Shown: positions 51,403 to 62,256, numbered from the stretch's first letter. The stretch: 64,000 nt of DNA from Pseudomonas sp. CFBP 13711 (GCF_014842265.1 NZ_JACYVI010000006.1:308852-372851), one strand, 5' to 3'. The notes: generated by a model from the sequence alone, not told the origin. Numbers and translations: made by a program.

Positions 51403-52098
51403 ATGACCCTTCAGCTCTTGGAAACCTGCGTTGAAGCCGGCCTCAAGGCCGAGCAAGACCTCCTGGCGTCGGTGTGTGATGGCCACGCTGACAGTGGCTT
51501 GCTGTTCTGGCGGCCTATTGATCGCGCGTTGGTTATGCCACGCCGGTTGAGTCGGCTTCCCGGCTTCACTGAAGCCAGCGAAACCCTCGCCGACAGTGGC
51601 TGGCCCGTCCTGTTGCGTGAAAGTGGCGGCGAGCCGGTGCCGCAATCTTCTTCAACCGTCAATGTGGCGCTCGTGTATGTCCAGCCGGACACCGATCTGG
51701 ATCGCGACCGCATCGAAAATGCCTACATGCGCCTGTGTCAGCCGATCCTCGATACCCTGGGGGAGCTGGGCGGCGCTGCATCCCTGGGCGAAGTCGAAGG
51801 CGCCTTCTGCGATGGCCGCTTCAACGTCAACCTCAACGCTCGCAAGATGGTCGGCACCGCGCAGCGCTGGCGCCAGAGTCAGGGTGGCAAACGGCCGGTG
51901 GTCTTGGCCCATGCCGCGATGTTGCTGGATGATGAGCGCGTGGCAATGGTCAACGCGGTCAACCGCTTCAATGAGACCTGCGAGCTGGATCAACGCTGCA
52001 AAGCAGAAAGCCACATTGCTTTGCATGAGCTATTTGACGCGCCGGATTTTCTAACCCGCCTGAGGGAACGATATGAACGCCTGCTCGCCCGGATCTGA
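51403..52098 (+). CDS. Lipoate-protein ligase A family protein
   Basis: A 231-residue protein with the biotin/lipoate ligase fold. The lipoate-site loop is recognisable as RESGGEPVPQSSSTVNV (near 66) and the region with the invariant Lys as NLNARKMVGTAQRWRQ (near 148). It is shorter than E. coli LplA and lacks the accessory domain, so it could be a ligase, an amidotransferase or a non-lipoate homologue. It sits between trpC and vfr, convergent with vfr by 26 bases. AGGAGG lies seven bases upstream of the ATG. Confidence 0.7.
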   Translation: MTLQLLETCVEAGLKAEQDLLASVCDGHADSGLLFWRPIDRALVMPRRLSRLPGFTEASETLADSGWPVLLRESGGEPVPQSSSTVNVALVYVQPDTDLDRDRIENAYMRLCQPILDTLGELGGAASLGEVEGAFCDGRFNVNLNARKMVGTAQRWRQSQGGKRPVVLAHAAMLLDDERVAMVNAVNRFNETCELDQRCKAESHIALHELFDAPDFLTRLRERYERLLARI

Positions 52099-52124
52099 TT
52101 CCGCTGCGGGCATCGATCACGTCG

Positions 52125-52769
52125 TTAGCGGGTGCCGAACACCACCATGGTTTTGCCCCGGACATGCACCAGATTCTGCTCTTCGAGTGACTTGAGCACA
52201 CGACCGACCATTTCTCGGGAACACCCCACGATACGGCCAATCTCCTGGCGGGTGATCTTGATCTGCATGCCATCGGGGTGGGTCATCGCGTCGGGCTGTT
52301 TGCATAGATCGAGCAAGCTGCGGGCAACGCGCCCGGTGACGTCCAGAAACGCCAGATCGCCGACCTTGCGCGTGGTGTTGCGCAGCCTTTCGGCGATCTG
52401 CGAACCGATGGCGTACATCAACTCAGGGTCATGCTGACTGAGCTCGCGGAATTTGGCGTAGCTGATTTCGGCCACTTCACATTCGGTTTTAGCACGCACC
52501 CAGGCGCTGCGCTGGGCGCCGGCGGCCGTCTGCTGAAACAGCCCCAGTTCGCCAAAGAAATCCCCGCTGTTCAGGTAGGCCACAATCATCTCGCGGCCTT
52601 CGTTGTCTTCGATCAGGATCGTCACCGAGCCCTTGATGATCAGGTATAGCGAGTCCGATTCTTCGCCTGCGCAAATGATGTTGCTCTTCGCCGGGCATCG
52701 TCGTCGCTGGGCGTGCGGCAGCAGTTTGTCGGCGATTTTCATCTTGTTCGGAGGCGGCACGGCGAGCAT
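52125..52769 (-). CDS. vfr: cAMP-responsive CRP-family regulator Vfr
   Basis: A 214-residue CRP/Vfr protein, the same length as P. aeruginosa Vfr. Cyclic nucleotide domain with the FFGELGLF phosphate-binding loop (E and adjacent R/S in AQRSAWVRA), the long C-helix, and helix-turn-helix [21 protein letters not shown] near 170-190. The C-terminal half is almost identical to Vfr, while the first ~30 residues are diverged. A global regulator of carbon use and virulence. Confidence 0.95.
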   Translation of the reverse strand: MLAVPPPNKMKIADKLLPHAQRRRCPAKSNIICAGEESDSLYLIIKGSVTILIEDNEGREMIVAYLNSGDFFGELGLFQQTAAGAQRSAWVRAKTECEVAEISYAKFRELSQHDPELMYAIGSQIAERLRNTTRKVGDLAFLDVTGRVARSLLDLCKQPDAMTHPDGMQIKITRQEIGRIVGCSREMVGRVLKSLEEQNLVHVRGKTMVVFGTR

Positions 52770-52975
52770 GGCTGTATCCCGTAAAAAACTGCGCCCTGAG
52801 GCATTCCTAGAGGTATCGGCAGTATTTCCGATTTAACGCAGTTCAACAGCGGCAATTAGCCTTTTTTTCAGACACTTCCTACATTTCGGTCGTTTTCGGG
52901 CATGTCCAGTCCACTCAGCGACGGTAGGGCCCTGTGCTAAGCTGGCCGCCATTTTTCAAGCATTGGAGTCCGGTG

Positions 52976-53398
52976 ATGAAGGCGCGTATTCAATGGGCGG
53001 GTGAGTCGATGTTCCTCGGTGAGTCCGGCAGCGGCCATGTGGTCGTGATGGATGGCCCACCCGAAAGCGGCGGTCGCAACCTGGGTGTTCGCCCGATGGA
53101 AATGGTGCTGATTGGCCTGGGTGGCTGCAGCAACTACGACGTGGTCAGCATCCTCAAGAAAGCCCGTCAGCCCATCGAAAGCTGCGAGGCGTTTCTGGAA
53201 GCAGAGCGCGCCAGCGAAGATCCCAAGGTGTTCACCAAGATCCACCTGCACTTTGTGGTTAAAGGACGCGGTCTGAAAGAAACGCAGGTCAAGCGTGCGA
53301 TCGAGTTGTCGGCCGAGAAATACTGCTCGGCATCGATCATGCTGGGTAATGCGGGCGTCGAAATCACCCACGATTACGAGATCATCGAACTGGGCTGA
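52976..53398 (+). CDS. OsmC family protein (YhfA-like)
   Basis: A 140-residue OsmC-fold protein of the YhfA branch: RPMEMVLIGLGGCSNYDVVSIL contains the conserved peroxidatic-type Cys, and KYCSASIMLGNA contains the second Cys. Some family members reduce organic hydroperoxides; YhfA itself has no proven activity. The ATG at 52976 has GGAG eight bases upstream. It lies between vfr (divergent) and speD. Confidence 0.9.
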   Translation: MKARIQWAGESMFLGESGSGHVVVMDGPPESGGRNLGVRPMEMVLIGLGGCSNYDVVSILKKARQPIESCEAFLEAERASEDPKVFTKIHLHFVVKGRGLKETQVKRAIELSAEKYCSASIMLGNAGVEITHDYEIIELG

Positions 53399-53633
53399 GC
53401 AACGCTCAATTTTCACAAAAGCGGTGCAGGCTATGGCATGCGACTTCTGACGTCTGCATAATGCGCCCCTTTTTCAGGGCGCGACCGCCGGATAGCCGGC
53501 TCGCCTCCGACCAGACAACCAAAATCGCCAACGCGAAGAGGTGTTAACCGTCCTACGCAGCTGAGCCGGGCTCAGTTGACGGGCATGCTTGATCACGCGG
53601 CCAGCGCCGCACCCATATAGAGAGTTTTTAACG
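53399..53633 (+). promoter_or_regulatory. OsmC-speD intergenic region and speD leader
   Basis: 235 bases. A CATAAT -10-like hexamer (53457-53462) is followed by a GCGCCC/GGGCGC hairpin with T5 in its loop (53463-53482) and a small GCCGG-ATA-GCCGGC element. Either the OsmC terminator or a structured speD 5' leader. Confidence 0.35.
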
Positions 53634-54428
53634 GTGAAAAGCAAACTCAAGCTCCACGGGTTCAATAACCTGACCAAGACCTTGAGCTTCAACATCTATG
53701 ACATCTGCTATGCGGAAACCCCGCAGGACCAGCAGGCTTACGTCGAGTACATCAACAGCGTGTACGACGCCGAACGCCTGACGCGGATTCTCACCGATGT
53801 CGTCGATATCATTGGCGCGAACATCCTGAACATCGCGCGTCAGGACTACGACCCACAAGGCGCCAGTGTGACCATTCTGATCTCCGAGCAGCCGGTCACG
53901 CCGACTGACAGCCAGATCGAAGAATCGCCGGGCCCGCTGCCCGAGACTATCCTCGCGCACCTGGACAAGAGCCACATCACGGTTCACACCTATCCTGAAA
54001 TCCATCCCGTAGACGGCATCGCCACCTTCCGAGTGGACATCGACGTGTCGACCTGCGGCGTGATCTCGCCGTTGAAAGCGCTGAACTACCTGATCCACAA
54101 GTTCGAGTCCGACATCGTGACCGTCGACTATCGCGTGCGCGGTTTCACCCGTGACGTCGAAGGCAAGAAGCACTTCATCGACCACGAGATCAACTCGATC
54201 CAGAATTACCTTTCCGACGACACCCGCGACAGCTACCAGATGACTGACGTGAACGTGTACCAGGAAAACCTGTTCCACACGAAAATGCTGCTCAAGCAGT
54301 TCGAGCTGGACAACTACCTGTTCGGCGACGCCACCAGCAATCTCTCCGCTGAACAGCGCGAGCAGGTGACTGGTCGGGTGAAGCACGAGATGCTCGAAAT
54401 CTTCTACGGCCGCAACATGCCGGTCTAA
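53634..54428 (+). CDS. speD: S-adenosylmethionine decarboxylase proenzyme
   Basis: A 264-residue enterobacterial-type SpeD that supplies decarboxylated SAM for spermidine. Self-cleavage to the pyruvoyl enzyme is expected between Lys112 and Ser113 ([14 protein letters not shown]). [20 protein letters not shown] and [10 protein letters not shown] are conserved. The GTG at 53634 matches the family start (MKSKLKLHG); the earlier in-frame ATG at 53589 gives an unconserved extension. Ends at a perfect terminator palindrome. Confidence 0.96.
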   Translation: MKSKLKLHGFNNLTKTLSFNIYDICYAETPQDQQAYVEYINSVYDAERLTRILTDVVDIIGANILNIARQDYDPQGASVTILISEQPVTPTDSQIEESPGPLPETILAHLDKSHITVHTYPEIHPVDGIATFRVDIDVSTCGVISPLKALNYLIHKFESDIVTVDYRVRGFTRDVEGKKHFIDHEINSIQNYLSDDTRDSYQMTDVNVYQENLFHTKMLLKQFELDNYLFGDATSNLSAEQREQVTGRVKHEMLEIFYGRNMPV

Positions 54429-54447
54429 GGTTTCAGCGGTACAAAAA

Positions 54448-54469
54448 AAGGCGCCTCTAGAGGCGCCTT
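54448..54469. terminator. Bidirectional terminator between speD and coq7
   Basis: A 22-bp perfect palindrome with core GGCGCCTCTAGAGGCGCC, flanked by A and T runs, between convergent genes. Confidence 0.85.
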
Positions 54470-54532
54470 CTTTGTATCTGGCCTTCAACGATAATCGGGC
54501 TCCGTAATAACAGCCCGAAATCGCAGTTTCGG

Positions 54533-55180
54533 TCAGATCCTGTAGGTGGTCTTGGTCATGACTTTGGCGATCAGGCTCATGCCGAATTTCACCGGCGCCG
54601 GAAAGCGGAATCCGCCTGCCTCGATCGCGCTTTCGGCGTGTTGCTCCTCGTCGGCACACATCTGTTTGAGAATCGCACGGGACTTCTCGTCCTCGACCGG
54701 CAATTGCTCCAGATGCTCATTCAAATGCTTGCAGACTTGATCTTCCGTCGCGGCAACGAAGCCCAGGCTGATCCGATCACTGATCAAGCCCGCCACTGCG
54801 CCGATGCCGAACGAAGCGCCGTAGAACAGCGGGTTGAGCACACTGGTATGACTGCCTAACTGATGAATGCGTTGCTCGCACCACACCAGGTGGTCGATTT
54901 CTTCCTCGGCGGCGTGCTCCATGGCTTTGCGCACCTGAGGCAATTTCGCGGTAAGCGCCTGCCCCTGATACAACGCCTGAGCACAGACTTCGCCGGTGTG
55001 ATTAATGCGCATGAGCCCGGCGACATGTCGAGTGTCGGTCTCATTCATCTTGATATCGGGTTGAACAATGGCAGGCGAGGGTCGCTGTGCGTGCGCGCTG
55101 ACGGGCAGCAGCGTCTTCATCGCAGCGTCGGCCTGAAGCAGAAAACGGTCGATAGGGGAGTAGTGACGTTCGGTAGCCAT
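54533..55180 (-). CDS. coq7: 2-polyprenyl-3-methyl-6-methoxy-1,4-benzoquinone monooxygenase
   Basis: A 215-residue di-iron hydroxylase of ubiquinone synthesis (Coq7 type, used by Pseudomonas in place of UbiF). Iron-binding Glu/His motifs occur in [26 protein letters not shown] and [11 protein letters not shown], and near [15 protein letters not shown] helical bundle that sits on the membrane surface. It follows the HIT gene on the same strand after a 126-base gap. Confidence 0.95.
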   Translation of the reverse strand: MATERHYSPIDRFLLQADAAMKTLLPVSAHAQRPSPAIVQPDIKMNETDTRHVAGLMRINHTGEVCAQALYQGQALTAKLPQVRKAMEHAAEEEIDHLVWCEQRIHQLGSHTSVLNPLFYGASFGIGAVAGLISDRISLGFVAATEDQVCKHLNEHLEQLPVEDEKSRAILKQMCADEEQHAESAIEAGGFRFPAPVKFGMSLIAKVMTKTTYRI

Positions 55181-55306
55181 GGGCGCCTCCGGGTAAATCC
55201 ACGATGGCCAGTCTACCGCAAACGATGAAGCCGGGCTTGTCCGGCGTCAGCCCGCCGAGGCGCAAGGCACGCACCCGGCAGGTCGATAGAATCCGAACGC
55301 GGTGAC

Positions 55307-55645
55307 TCAGCCCGGCGGCCAGTTCATCTGGCGCTGACCCAGCACGTGCATGTGAATGTGATAAACGGTCTGCCCGCCTTTCTCGTTGGTGTTCATGACC
55401 ACGCGAAAGCCGTCCTCGCAACCCAGTTCTTTCGCCAAGCGCTGCGCCGTGAACAGGATATGGCCCAGCAGCCCTTTATCGTCTTCAGTCACGTCGTTGA
55501 GGGTGGCGATCGGCTTCTTCGGAATGACCAGAAAATGCACTGGCGCCTGTGGGGCGATGTCGTGAAAGGCCAGCACTTGATCATCTTCGTAGATGATCTT
55601 CGCCGGGATTTCGCGGTTGATGATCTTGGTGAACAAAGTATCCAC
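55307..55645 (-). CDS. hinT: HIT family nucleotide hydrolase (HinT)
   Basis: A 112-residue HinT-type purine phosphoramidase. The catalytic triad motif [10 protein letters not shown] is near 98 and [16 protein letters not shown] at the start. It hydrolyses AMP-lysine or AMP-amine type substrates; the cellular role in Pseudomonas is unclear. Confidence 0.93.
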   Translation of the reverse strand: MDTLFTKIINREIPAKIIYEDDQVLAFHDIAPQAPVHFLVIPKKPIATLNDVTEDDKGLLGHILFTAQRLAKELGCEDGFRVVMNTNEKGGQTVYHIHMHVLGQRQMNWPPG

Positions 55646-55731
55646 AGCCTTCTTGCTCCGTTTCGAGGGGGATGAAGGCAGTGTACTGAGCGTCCCGGGT
55701 CACGCCCAGCCGTTTGTTGCGACGGGTCGCG

Positions 55732-56517
55732 TCAGACTGACGTACGAGATTTGAGAATCGAGCCCCAGAGTTTTCGCGTCATCCAGCGACCGGCGAAGCG
55801 CGGAACCCGCGTCAGCAGCCTGTTACGCCAACCCGGGATAATCACCGCACGGTTCTTTTCCAGCGCGCGAACCGTGTACAGCGCAACTTCTTCGGCGGTC
55901 ATGTGTTTGTCGTGGGTGAACTTGCCGGCGTCCAGCTGTGCGGTGCGGAAAAACGCCGTTCGCGTCGGCCCGGGGCACAACACCGAAACCTTCACGCCGG
56001 TTTTATGCAGCTCCTCGCGAAGCCCCTCGGAAAAATGCAGTACATACGCTTTGCTCGCGGCGTAGGTGCTCATCCACGGCCCTGGTTGAAAGCCCATGAT
56101 CGAAGCAACGTTGAGAATCTGACCGCCGCCTTGGACCGCCATCAGGTTGCCAACCGTGTGACACAGCCGCGTCAATGCGAGCACATTAAGGTCGAGCAGG
56201 TCCTGCTCTTGCGCCCATTCTTGAGCGAAAAACGGCCCGCTGTTGCCGATGCCCGCGCAGTTGACCAACAAATCGATGCTTCGCGCGCCCTCTTCGAGCT
56301 CTAGCAGAAAGCCCGAGAGGCGCAGCGGTTCACCCAGATCGCAGGCGCGGAACAGCACCTCGACGCCAAACCGTTGGGTGAACTCAAGCGCAATGCTTTC
56401 CAGCATTTCCCGGTGCCTGGCCACCAGAATAAGGTTGCGACCTCGGCGGGCGAGGGCTTCTGCCATCGCCAGGCCAATACCGCTGGATGCCCCTGTGACC
56501 ATGGCGTAACGGGTCAT
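55732..56517 (-). CDS. Short-chain dehydrogenase/reductase
   Basis: A 261-residue classical SDR. Cofactor motif TGASSGIG (near 8), NCAG, and the active site Ser-Tyr-x-x-x-Lys in STYAASKAYVLHF (near 150). The basic RHRE after the second strand suggests NADP preference. Resembles the DltE/YqjQ group that often acts on lipids or ketones; substrate unknown. ATG at 56517 with GGAG six bases upstream. Confidence 0.88.
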   Translation of the reverse strand: MTRYAMVTGASSGIGLAMAEALARRGRNLILVARHREMLESIALEFTQRFGVEVLFRACDLGEPLRLSGFLLELEEGARSIDLLVNCAGIGNSGPFFAQEWAQEQDLLDLNVLALTRLCHTVGNLMAVQGGGQILNVASIMGFQPGPWMSTYAASKAYVLHFSEGLREELHKTGVKVSVLCPGPTRTAFFRTAQLDAGKFTHDKHMTAEEVALYTVRALEKNRAVIIPGWRNRLLTRVPRFAGRWMTRKLWGSILKSRTSV

Positions 56518-56572
56518 GCAATTCTCCAGTGTTTGCAGCTCGTATTGAGACAGCGTCCTTGCTGCCAGATAG

Positions 56573-57505
56573 TTATTGGTCGTCGTTGCTGTCGGACGAG
56601 TCACCAATATCTACAGGATCAACGGGGACGGTCGGTTCTTCCGCGTCATTGGTGTCATTGGTGTCATCGTCGTAGGGCAATGCTTGTTCGTATGCGCTGG
56701 TGGTGGCTTCAACTTCTTCCTGAATGGTTTTCAGGCCACCCATCACCCCAGCCACGATCGCCAGCGCCAGTACCACAATCCAGATCACTGCGAGGGCTTT
56801 GACGCGTGGCGTATTGGCGGGCGGCGGCGGACCATACTGATTAGGGCCTGTGCTACCGGGCACGGCCATCATCACGATTGGAAAGAAGCTGCCCACCACC
56901 GGCACCAGATTCAGCAGCAGCAGCCAGGCCGACATACCGGCGTCATGCAGGCGCTGGGCGCCGATCTGGACACTGATGACGACAAACGCGACGAACGCGA
57001 CGGTGCCCAGCAGCCCTCCCGCCACGAGCGAAACGCTGAGAACGCCGACACACAGGGCGGCGACCAGTATGGCCACGCCCACCAGCGCCATGCTCCACGC
57101 CAGATAGCGCAGACGGCCGATCCGCCCCTGAGTGGTAAACACCTTTAATTCACCGACGGCGGGCCAGTCTTGTGCAACCGGTGTGCGCGGCGGCGCGTAG
57201 GGCGATACCGCGGGTTCGAAATACGGACGCTGGGGCGCGTGTTCAACGACTTCTTCAAGGCTCAGTGATACCGGATCCTCAGGCTCGATACGGCCTTCGA
57301 CACCCGCATCGTTCAGCGCCGCGAGATAGCGCTGCGCGTCGTCTCGCGTCAGACTGCGCTTGATGGTCACCGGGTTGCCGGTGAATAGACGATCAACGCC
57401 GGAAACGTCGGTCTTGAACAGCTGCGCCAGGTTCAGGCGCGCTGTTTCCAGCTCAACACCTGTCCGCAACTGTCCCTCGAAAACGATCTTGAAGTGCTCC
57501 GCCAT
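56573..57505 (-). CDS. DUF805 membrane protein with N-terminal cytoplasmic domain
   Basis: A 310-residue protein with three parts: a ~75-residue soluble N-domain (FKIVFEGQLRTGVELETARL, with an alternating alpha/beta look), a DUF805 membrane region (~110-270) with helices and the conserved AQRLHDAGMSAWLLLL motif, and an acidic Asp/Asn-rich tail whose DNA holds two copies of a GTCATTGGT repeat (56649-56666). The ATG at 57505 follows AAGGAAG; the upstream ATG at 57532 has no ribosome-binding site. Function unknown. Confidence 0.8.
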   Translation of the reverse strand: MAEHFKIVFEGQLRTGVELETARLNLAQLFKTDVSGVDRLFTGNPVTIKRSLTRDDAQRYLAALNDAGVEGRIEPEDPVSLSLEEVVEHAPQRPYFEPAVSPYAPPRTPVAQDWPAVGELKVFTTQGRIGRLRYLAWSMALVGVAILVAALCVGVLSVSLVAGGLLGTVAFVAFVVISVQIGAQRLHDAGMSAWLLLLNLVPVVGSFFPIVMMAVPGSTGPNQYGPPPPANTPRVKALAVIWIVVLALAIVAGVMGGLKTIQEEVEATTSAYEQALPYDDDTNDTNDAEEPTVPVDPVDIGDSSDSNDDQ

Positions 57506-57551
57506 GCTGGCTTCCTTGTCTTTTGAGTTCATACGATGTGAGCAGTGCGCG

Positions 57552-57977
57552 TCAGAACGGTTTGACGACTACCAGAATGACCACAGCCAGCAGGATCAAC
57601 ACCGGTATCTCGTTGAACCAGCGATAGAACACATGGCTGCGGCCTGGTTCTCCGCGCGCGAAGCGTTTGACCTGAGCGCCGCACACGTGGTGATAGCCAA
57701 TCAGCAGGACGACCAGGGTGAGCTTGGCATGCAACCAGCCTTGCTGCAGGAAACCCGGGGCCAGGACGATCAGCCAGATACCGAATACCAGTGTGGCGAT
57801 CATCGAGGGAATCATGATGCCCCGGTACAACTTGCGCTCCATGGTGCAGAAACGCTCGCGGCTAACCGAGTCTTCGCTCATGGCGTGATAGACGAACAAC
57901 CGCGGAAGATAGAACAGGGCTGCGAACCAGCACACCATGGCGACGATATGCAGGGCTTTGATCCAGAGATAGAGCAT
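57552..57977 (-). CDS. hemJ: Protoporphyrinogen IX oxidase HemJ
   Basis: A 141-residue, four-helix membrane protein of the HemJ/CopD-like family: MLYLWIKALHIVAMVCWFAA carries the conserved His10, YHHVCGAQVK lies in the middle and RWFNEIPVLILLAVVILVVV at the end. HemJ oxidises protoporphyrinogen IX in haem synthesis. The ATG at 57977 gives the family start; the ribosome-binding site is weak. Divergent from argC. Confidence 0.88.
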   Translation of the reverse strand: MLYLWIKALHIVAMVCWFAALFYLPRLFVYHAMSEDSVSRERFCTMERKLYRGIMIPSMIATLVFGIWLIVLAPGFLQQGWLHAKLTLVVLLIGYHHVCGAQVKRFARGEPGRSHVFYRWFNEIPVLILLAVVILVVVKPF

Positions 57978-58110
57978 TTTGGTTTGTTTCCAGGAACACG
58001 GTGCCAAATAGTAGTGGCTTCGGCGCCCGTACGTCACGTTCGCGGTTGTCCCATTGGCAATCGACCCATATGATCAGCGGCTTTCCACTGGTTTCGTTGA
58101 GGGGCAGGTT

Positions 58111-59145
58111 ATGGTCAAGGTCGGTATCGTCGGCGGTACGGGTTACACCGGCGTCGAGTTGTTGCGTCTTCTGGCGCAACACCCGGAGGCTGAAGTGGTT
58201 GCGATCACCTCGCGCTCCGAGGCAGGTCTGCCTGTCGCTGACATGTATCCAAACCTGCGCGGTCACTATGACGGTCTGGCGTTCAGTGTGCCGGACGTCA
58301 AGGTGCTTGGCGCCTGCGACGTGGTGTTCTTCGCCACGCCTCACGGTGTCGCACATGCGTTAGCGGGCGAGTTGCTCGCCGCTGGCACCAAGGTCATCGA
58401 CCTCTCCGCCGATTTCCGTCTGCAAGATCCGGTCGAGTGGGCCAAGTGGTACAACCAGCCCCATGGTGCACCGGAGCTGCTCGACGAGGCGGTATACGGC
58501 CTGCCGGAAGTCAACCGCGAGCACATCAAAGGCGCACGCCTGATTGCGGTTCCGGGTTGCTATCCCACCGCCACTCAGCTGGGCTTTCTGCCGCTGCTCG
58601 AAGCGGGCCTTGCTGATGCATCACGATTGATCGCCGACTGCAAATCGGGTGTCAGTGGTGCAGGTCGCGGCGCCAGCGTGGGCTCGCTGTATTCCGAAAC
58701 CAGCGAGAGCTTCAAGGCTTATGCCGTTAAAGGGCATCGCCATCTTCCCGAAATCACCCAAGGGCTGCGTCGTGCAGCCGGCGGCGATGTCGGGCTGACG
58801 TTCGTGCCGCACCTGACGCCGATGATCCGTGGCATTCACGCCACGTTGTACGCGACCGTCGTCGACAGGTCGGTCGATCTGCAGGCGTTGTTTGAAAAAC
58901 GCTATGCCAATGAGCCATTCGTCGACGTGATGCCCGCCGGCAGCCATCCGGAAACCCGCAGCGTACGTGGAGCCAACGTCTGCCGCATGGCTGTGCACCG
59001 TCCGCAGGATGGCGATCTGGTGGTGGTGCTGTCGGTCATCGACAATCTGGTCAAAGGCGCTTCGGGCCAGGCCGTGCAGAACATGAACATCATGTTTGGC
59101 CTCGATGAGCGCCTGGGGCTGTCCCACGCGGGGATGTTGCCTTAA
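58111..59145 (+). CDS. argC: N-acetyl-gamma-glutamyl-phosphate reductase
   Basis: A 344-residue NADPH-dependent enzyme of arginine synthesis. Cofactor motif [18 protein letters not shown] at the start, catalytic Cys in [13 protein letters not shown] (near 152), and His in KGHRHLPEI. The ATG at 58111 gives the known length; the frame is open to 58054. An intergenic repeat follows. Confidence 0.97.
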   Translation: MVKVGIVGGTGYTGVELLRLLAQHPEAEVVAITSRSEAGLPVADMYPNLRGHYDGLAFSVPDVKVLGACDVVFFATPHGVAHALAGELLAAGTKVIDLSADFRLQDPVEWAKWYNQPHGAPELLDEAVYGLPEVNREHIKGARLIAVPGCYPTATQLGFLPLLEAGLADASRLIADCKSGVSGAGRGASVGSLYSETSESFKAYAVKGHRHLPEITQGLRRAAGGDVGLTFVPHLTPMIRGIHATLYATVVDRSVDLQALFEKRYANEPFVDVMPAGSHPETRSVRGANVCRMAVHRPQDGDLVVVLSVIDNLVKGASGQAVQNMNIMFGLDERLGLSHAGMLP

Positions 59146-59160
59146 CAGCGCCAAGTCGTA

Positions 59161-59228
59161 CGCTTCAGGTTGTAAGCCGGTAGCTGGCTGTTTCTTGCAG
59201 CTTGTCGCTTGCGGCTTGTGGCTGCCGT
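59161..59228. repeat. Intergenic inverted repeat, GCTTGCAGCTTG type (copy 2)
   Basis: CTTCAGGTTGTAAGCCGGTA at the left and CTTGCGGCTTGTGGCTGCCG at the right match the element at 17041-17142, which has a longer centre. It lies between argC and erpA. Confidence 0.5.
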
Positions 59229-59236
59229 GACAATAG

Positions 59237-59285
59237 TTGACCAATTTTCTAGGAGAAGCGGATAATGCGCGACATTACGCATTAT
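59237..59285 (+). promoter_or_regulatory. erpA promoter with operator-like dyad over the -10
   Basis: TTGACC (59237-59242), an 18-base spacer and GATAAT (59261-59266). A perfect dyad ATAATGCG-N8-CGCATTAT occupies 59262-59285 and covers the -10 and the probable start point. Confidence 0.6.
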
Positions 59286-59313
59286 GACGGCTTAGCGCCG
59301 GGAGATTTTGAGC

Positions 59314-59664
59314 ATGAGCGTTGAATCCTTCACCCCTGTGGCTTTGGAATTCACCCACGGTGCCGCGCACAAGGTGAAAACTCTGGTCGATGAAGAGGGC
59401 AATGACCGCCTGAAGCTCCGCGTCTTCGTGACCGGTGGCGGTTGTTCCGGCTTTCAGTACGGCTTCACGTTTGATGAAGACGTCGCCGAAGATGACACGA
59501 TTGTTGAGCGCGAGGGTGTCAGCCTGGTGGTTGACCCCATGAGCTTCCAGTACCTGGCAGGTGCGGAAGTGGATTATCAGGAGGGTCTGGAAGGCTCTCG
59601 CTTCGTAATCAAGAATCCTAATGCCGCGACTACTTGCGGCTGCGGCTCTTCGTTTTCGATCTGA
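59314..59664 (+). CDS. erpA: Iron-sulfur cluster insertion protein ErpA
   Basis: A 116-residue A-type Fe-S carrier. The three ligand cysteines are in [10 protein letters not shown] and [11 protein letters not shown]. ErpA delivers clusters to enzymes such as IspG/IspH and respiratory dehydrogenases. The ATG at 59314 is preferred ([13 protein letters not shown] nine bases upstream) over the TTG two codons earlier. A likely promoter and dyad lie just upstream, and a terminator follows. Confidence 0.97.
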   Translation: MSVESFTPVALEFTHGAAHKVKTLVDEEGNDRLKLRVFVTGGGCSGFQYGFTFDEDVAEDDTIVEREGVSLVVDPMSFQYLAGAEVDYQEGLEGSRFVIKNPNAATTCGCGSSFSI

Positions 59665-59681
59665 TCCAACCGTCGCACACA

Positions 59682-59709
59682 AAAACGCCGCGCATTTGCG
59701 CGGCGTTTT
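59682..59709. terminator. Bidirectional terminator between erpA and anmK
   Basis: Arms AAAACGCCGCGC / GCGCGGCGTTTT with a four-base loop, between convergent genes. Confidence 0.9.
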
Positions 59710-59727
59710 GCATGGCGAGGGTAGAGC

Positions 59728-60822
<1,095 letters not shown>

Positions 60823-62256
60823 TCAGCGCTTACTCGAGGCCAGCATGGTGGCCTTTTCCTGGTCCATGCGAGCCATCAAAGGTTGGCTCTCCTGCATGAA
60901 CCGCTGTTTTTCGGACTTGGCGATCGGGTCAGCCATCGGCAGCTTCTGCCCCAACGGGTCGACATGAACGCCGTTTACCTGAAACTCGTAATGAACATGA
61001 GGACCCGTGGACAGGCCGGTGGTTCCAATATAGCCAATGACTTGGCCCTGCTTGACGCTGGATCCGGACTGAATACCCTTGGCAAAACCCTGCATGTGGC
61101 CGTACAGCGTCCGGTAGGTCTCACCGTGCTGAATGATCACGGTATTGCCGTAGCCGCCGCGCCGACCGGCAAGAATGACTTTGCCGTCGCCGGTCGCCTT
61201 GATTGGCGTACCACGAGGTGCAGCGTAGTCGATGCCTTGGTGGGCGCGAATCTTGTTCAGGATCGGGTGTTTGCGACCGGATGAAAACAGTGAGCTGATG
61301 CGGGCGAATTCGACCGGGGTACGGATGAATGCCTTACGCATGCTGTTGCCATCGGCGGTGTAGTAGTTGGTGTTGCCTTGCTTGTTCGTATAACGCACTG
61401 CGGTGTAAGTCTTGCCACGGTTTACAAAGCGCGCCGAAAGAATATTGCCCGTACTGACCGTCTTGCCGTTGACGACCTTTTGCTCGTAGATGACATCGAA
61501 TTCGTCACCTTTGCGGATATCCTGGGTGAAGTCGACGTCGTAGCCGAAGATGTTTGCCATCTCCATGGTCATGGTATGGCTAAGGCCTGCACGCTGGGCG
61601 GATTGCGACAGCGAGTTGTTGATCATGCCGTGCACATAGGCAGTGCGAACATTGGGTTTGCTTACGTCACGGGTAAACGTGTAGCCCTTGTCTGTCCGGG
61701 ACAAGCTGATGCTTTCTGTCTCGCTCAGCTTGCTGTGCAGCTGCTTAAGGCTGCCTTCAGGCGACAGTTCGAACTGCAGAACCTGGCCGTTTTTCAACTG
61801 GCTGAATTGCTTGGCTTGTTTGTCGCTGGCAATAACGTCATGCACTGCCGTTGCGGGTAAGCCAACTTTGCCGAACAGCGTCGACAGCGTATCGCCTTTC
61901 GATACCACCACTTCCCGGTGGGTGGGACCTTTGGCAGTGGCAACCTCTTTCGGCGCAGCCTTTGTGTCGGTGGAGGGCTTCGCTGTTTCAGTCGGCTCAG
62001 TCGCATCACCTTCGATCTGGGCGAAGGGAGAATCTACCGGCGCCTCTGTGGCTTGAGTCTGTTTTTGAGCGTCTTGTTCTTGCTCGATCTGATCAGCGGG
62101 TGTGTCCAGTTCAAGAGCAAGGTTTGTTCGTTTGGCTTCGACGTCACTGGATGGGAATACGAGGAGAGCCAGGCTGAGCAGTGCGGCGATACCGCTGGCT
62201 GCTAGCAGGTGGCTCTTCGGATAAAGCGGTGGCGCTTTAGGCGGAGTGTCGGTCAT
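60823..62256 (-). CDS. M23 family murein endopeptidase (MepM-like)
   Basis: A 477-residue membrane-anchored periplasmic protein: N-terminal transmembrane helix (~15-38), a Gln/Glu/Thr-rich linker, a LysM/OapA-like domain (~115-210; VVSKGDTLSTLFGKVGL) and a C-terminal M23 peptidase domain. Zinc ligands are in HQGIDYAAP and the HVHYEF motif, so it should be active. It probably cleaves D-Ala-mDAP crosslinks. The ATG at 62256 lacks a good Shine-Dalgarno; the frame opens further upstream with unlikely sequence. Coupled to anmK. Confidence 0.92.
   Translation of the reverse strand: MTDTPPKAPPLYPKSHLLAASGIAALLSLALLVFPSSDVEAKRTNLALELDTPADQIEQEQDAQKQTQATEAPVDSPFAQIEGDATEPTETAKPSTDTKAAPKEVATAKGPTHREVVVSKGDTLSTLFGKVGLPATAVHDVIASDKQAKQFSQLKNGQVLQFELSPEGSLKQLHSKLSETESISLSRTDKGYTFTRDVSKPNVRTAYVHGMINNSLSQSAQRAGLSHTMTMEMANIFGYDVDFTQDIRKGDEFDVIYEQKVVNGKTVSTGNILSARFVNRGKTYTAVRYTNKQGNTNYYTADGNSMRKAFIRTPVEFARISSLFSSGRKHPILNKIRAHQGIDYAAPRGTPIKATGDGKVILAGRRGGYGNTVIIQHGETYRTLYGHMQGFAKGIQSGSSVKQGQVIGYIGTTGLSTGPHVHYEFQVNGVHVDPLGQKLPMADPIAKSEKQRFMQESQPLMARMDQEKATMLASSKR

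Noticed and set aside
59265..59324. 19-codon upstream frame before erpA as a real gene
   Set aside because: Its ATG sits in the likely -10 box, so it would not be in the main erpA mRNA; kept only as part of the erpA finding.
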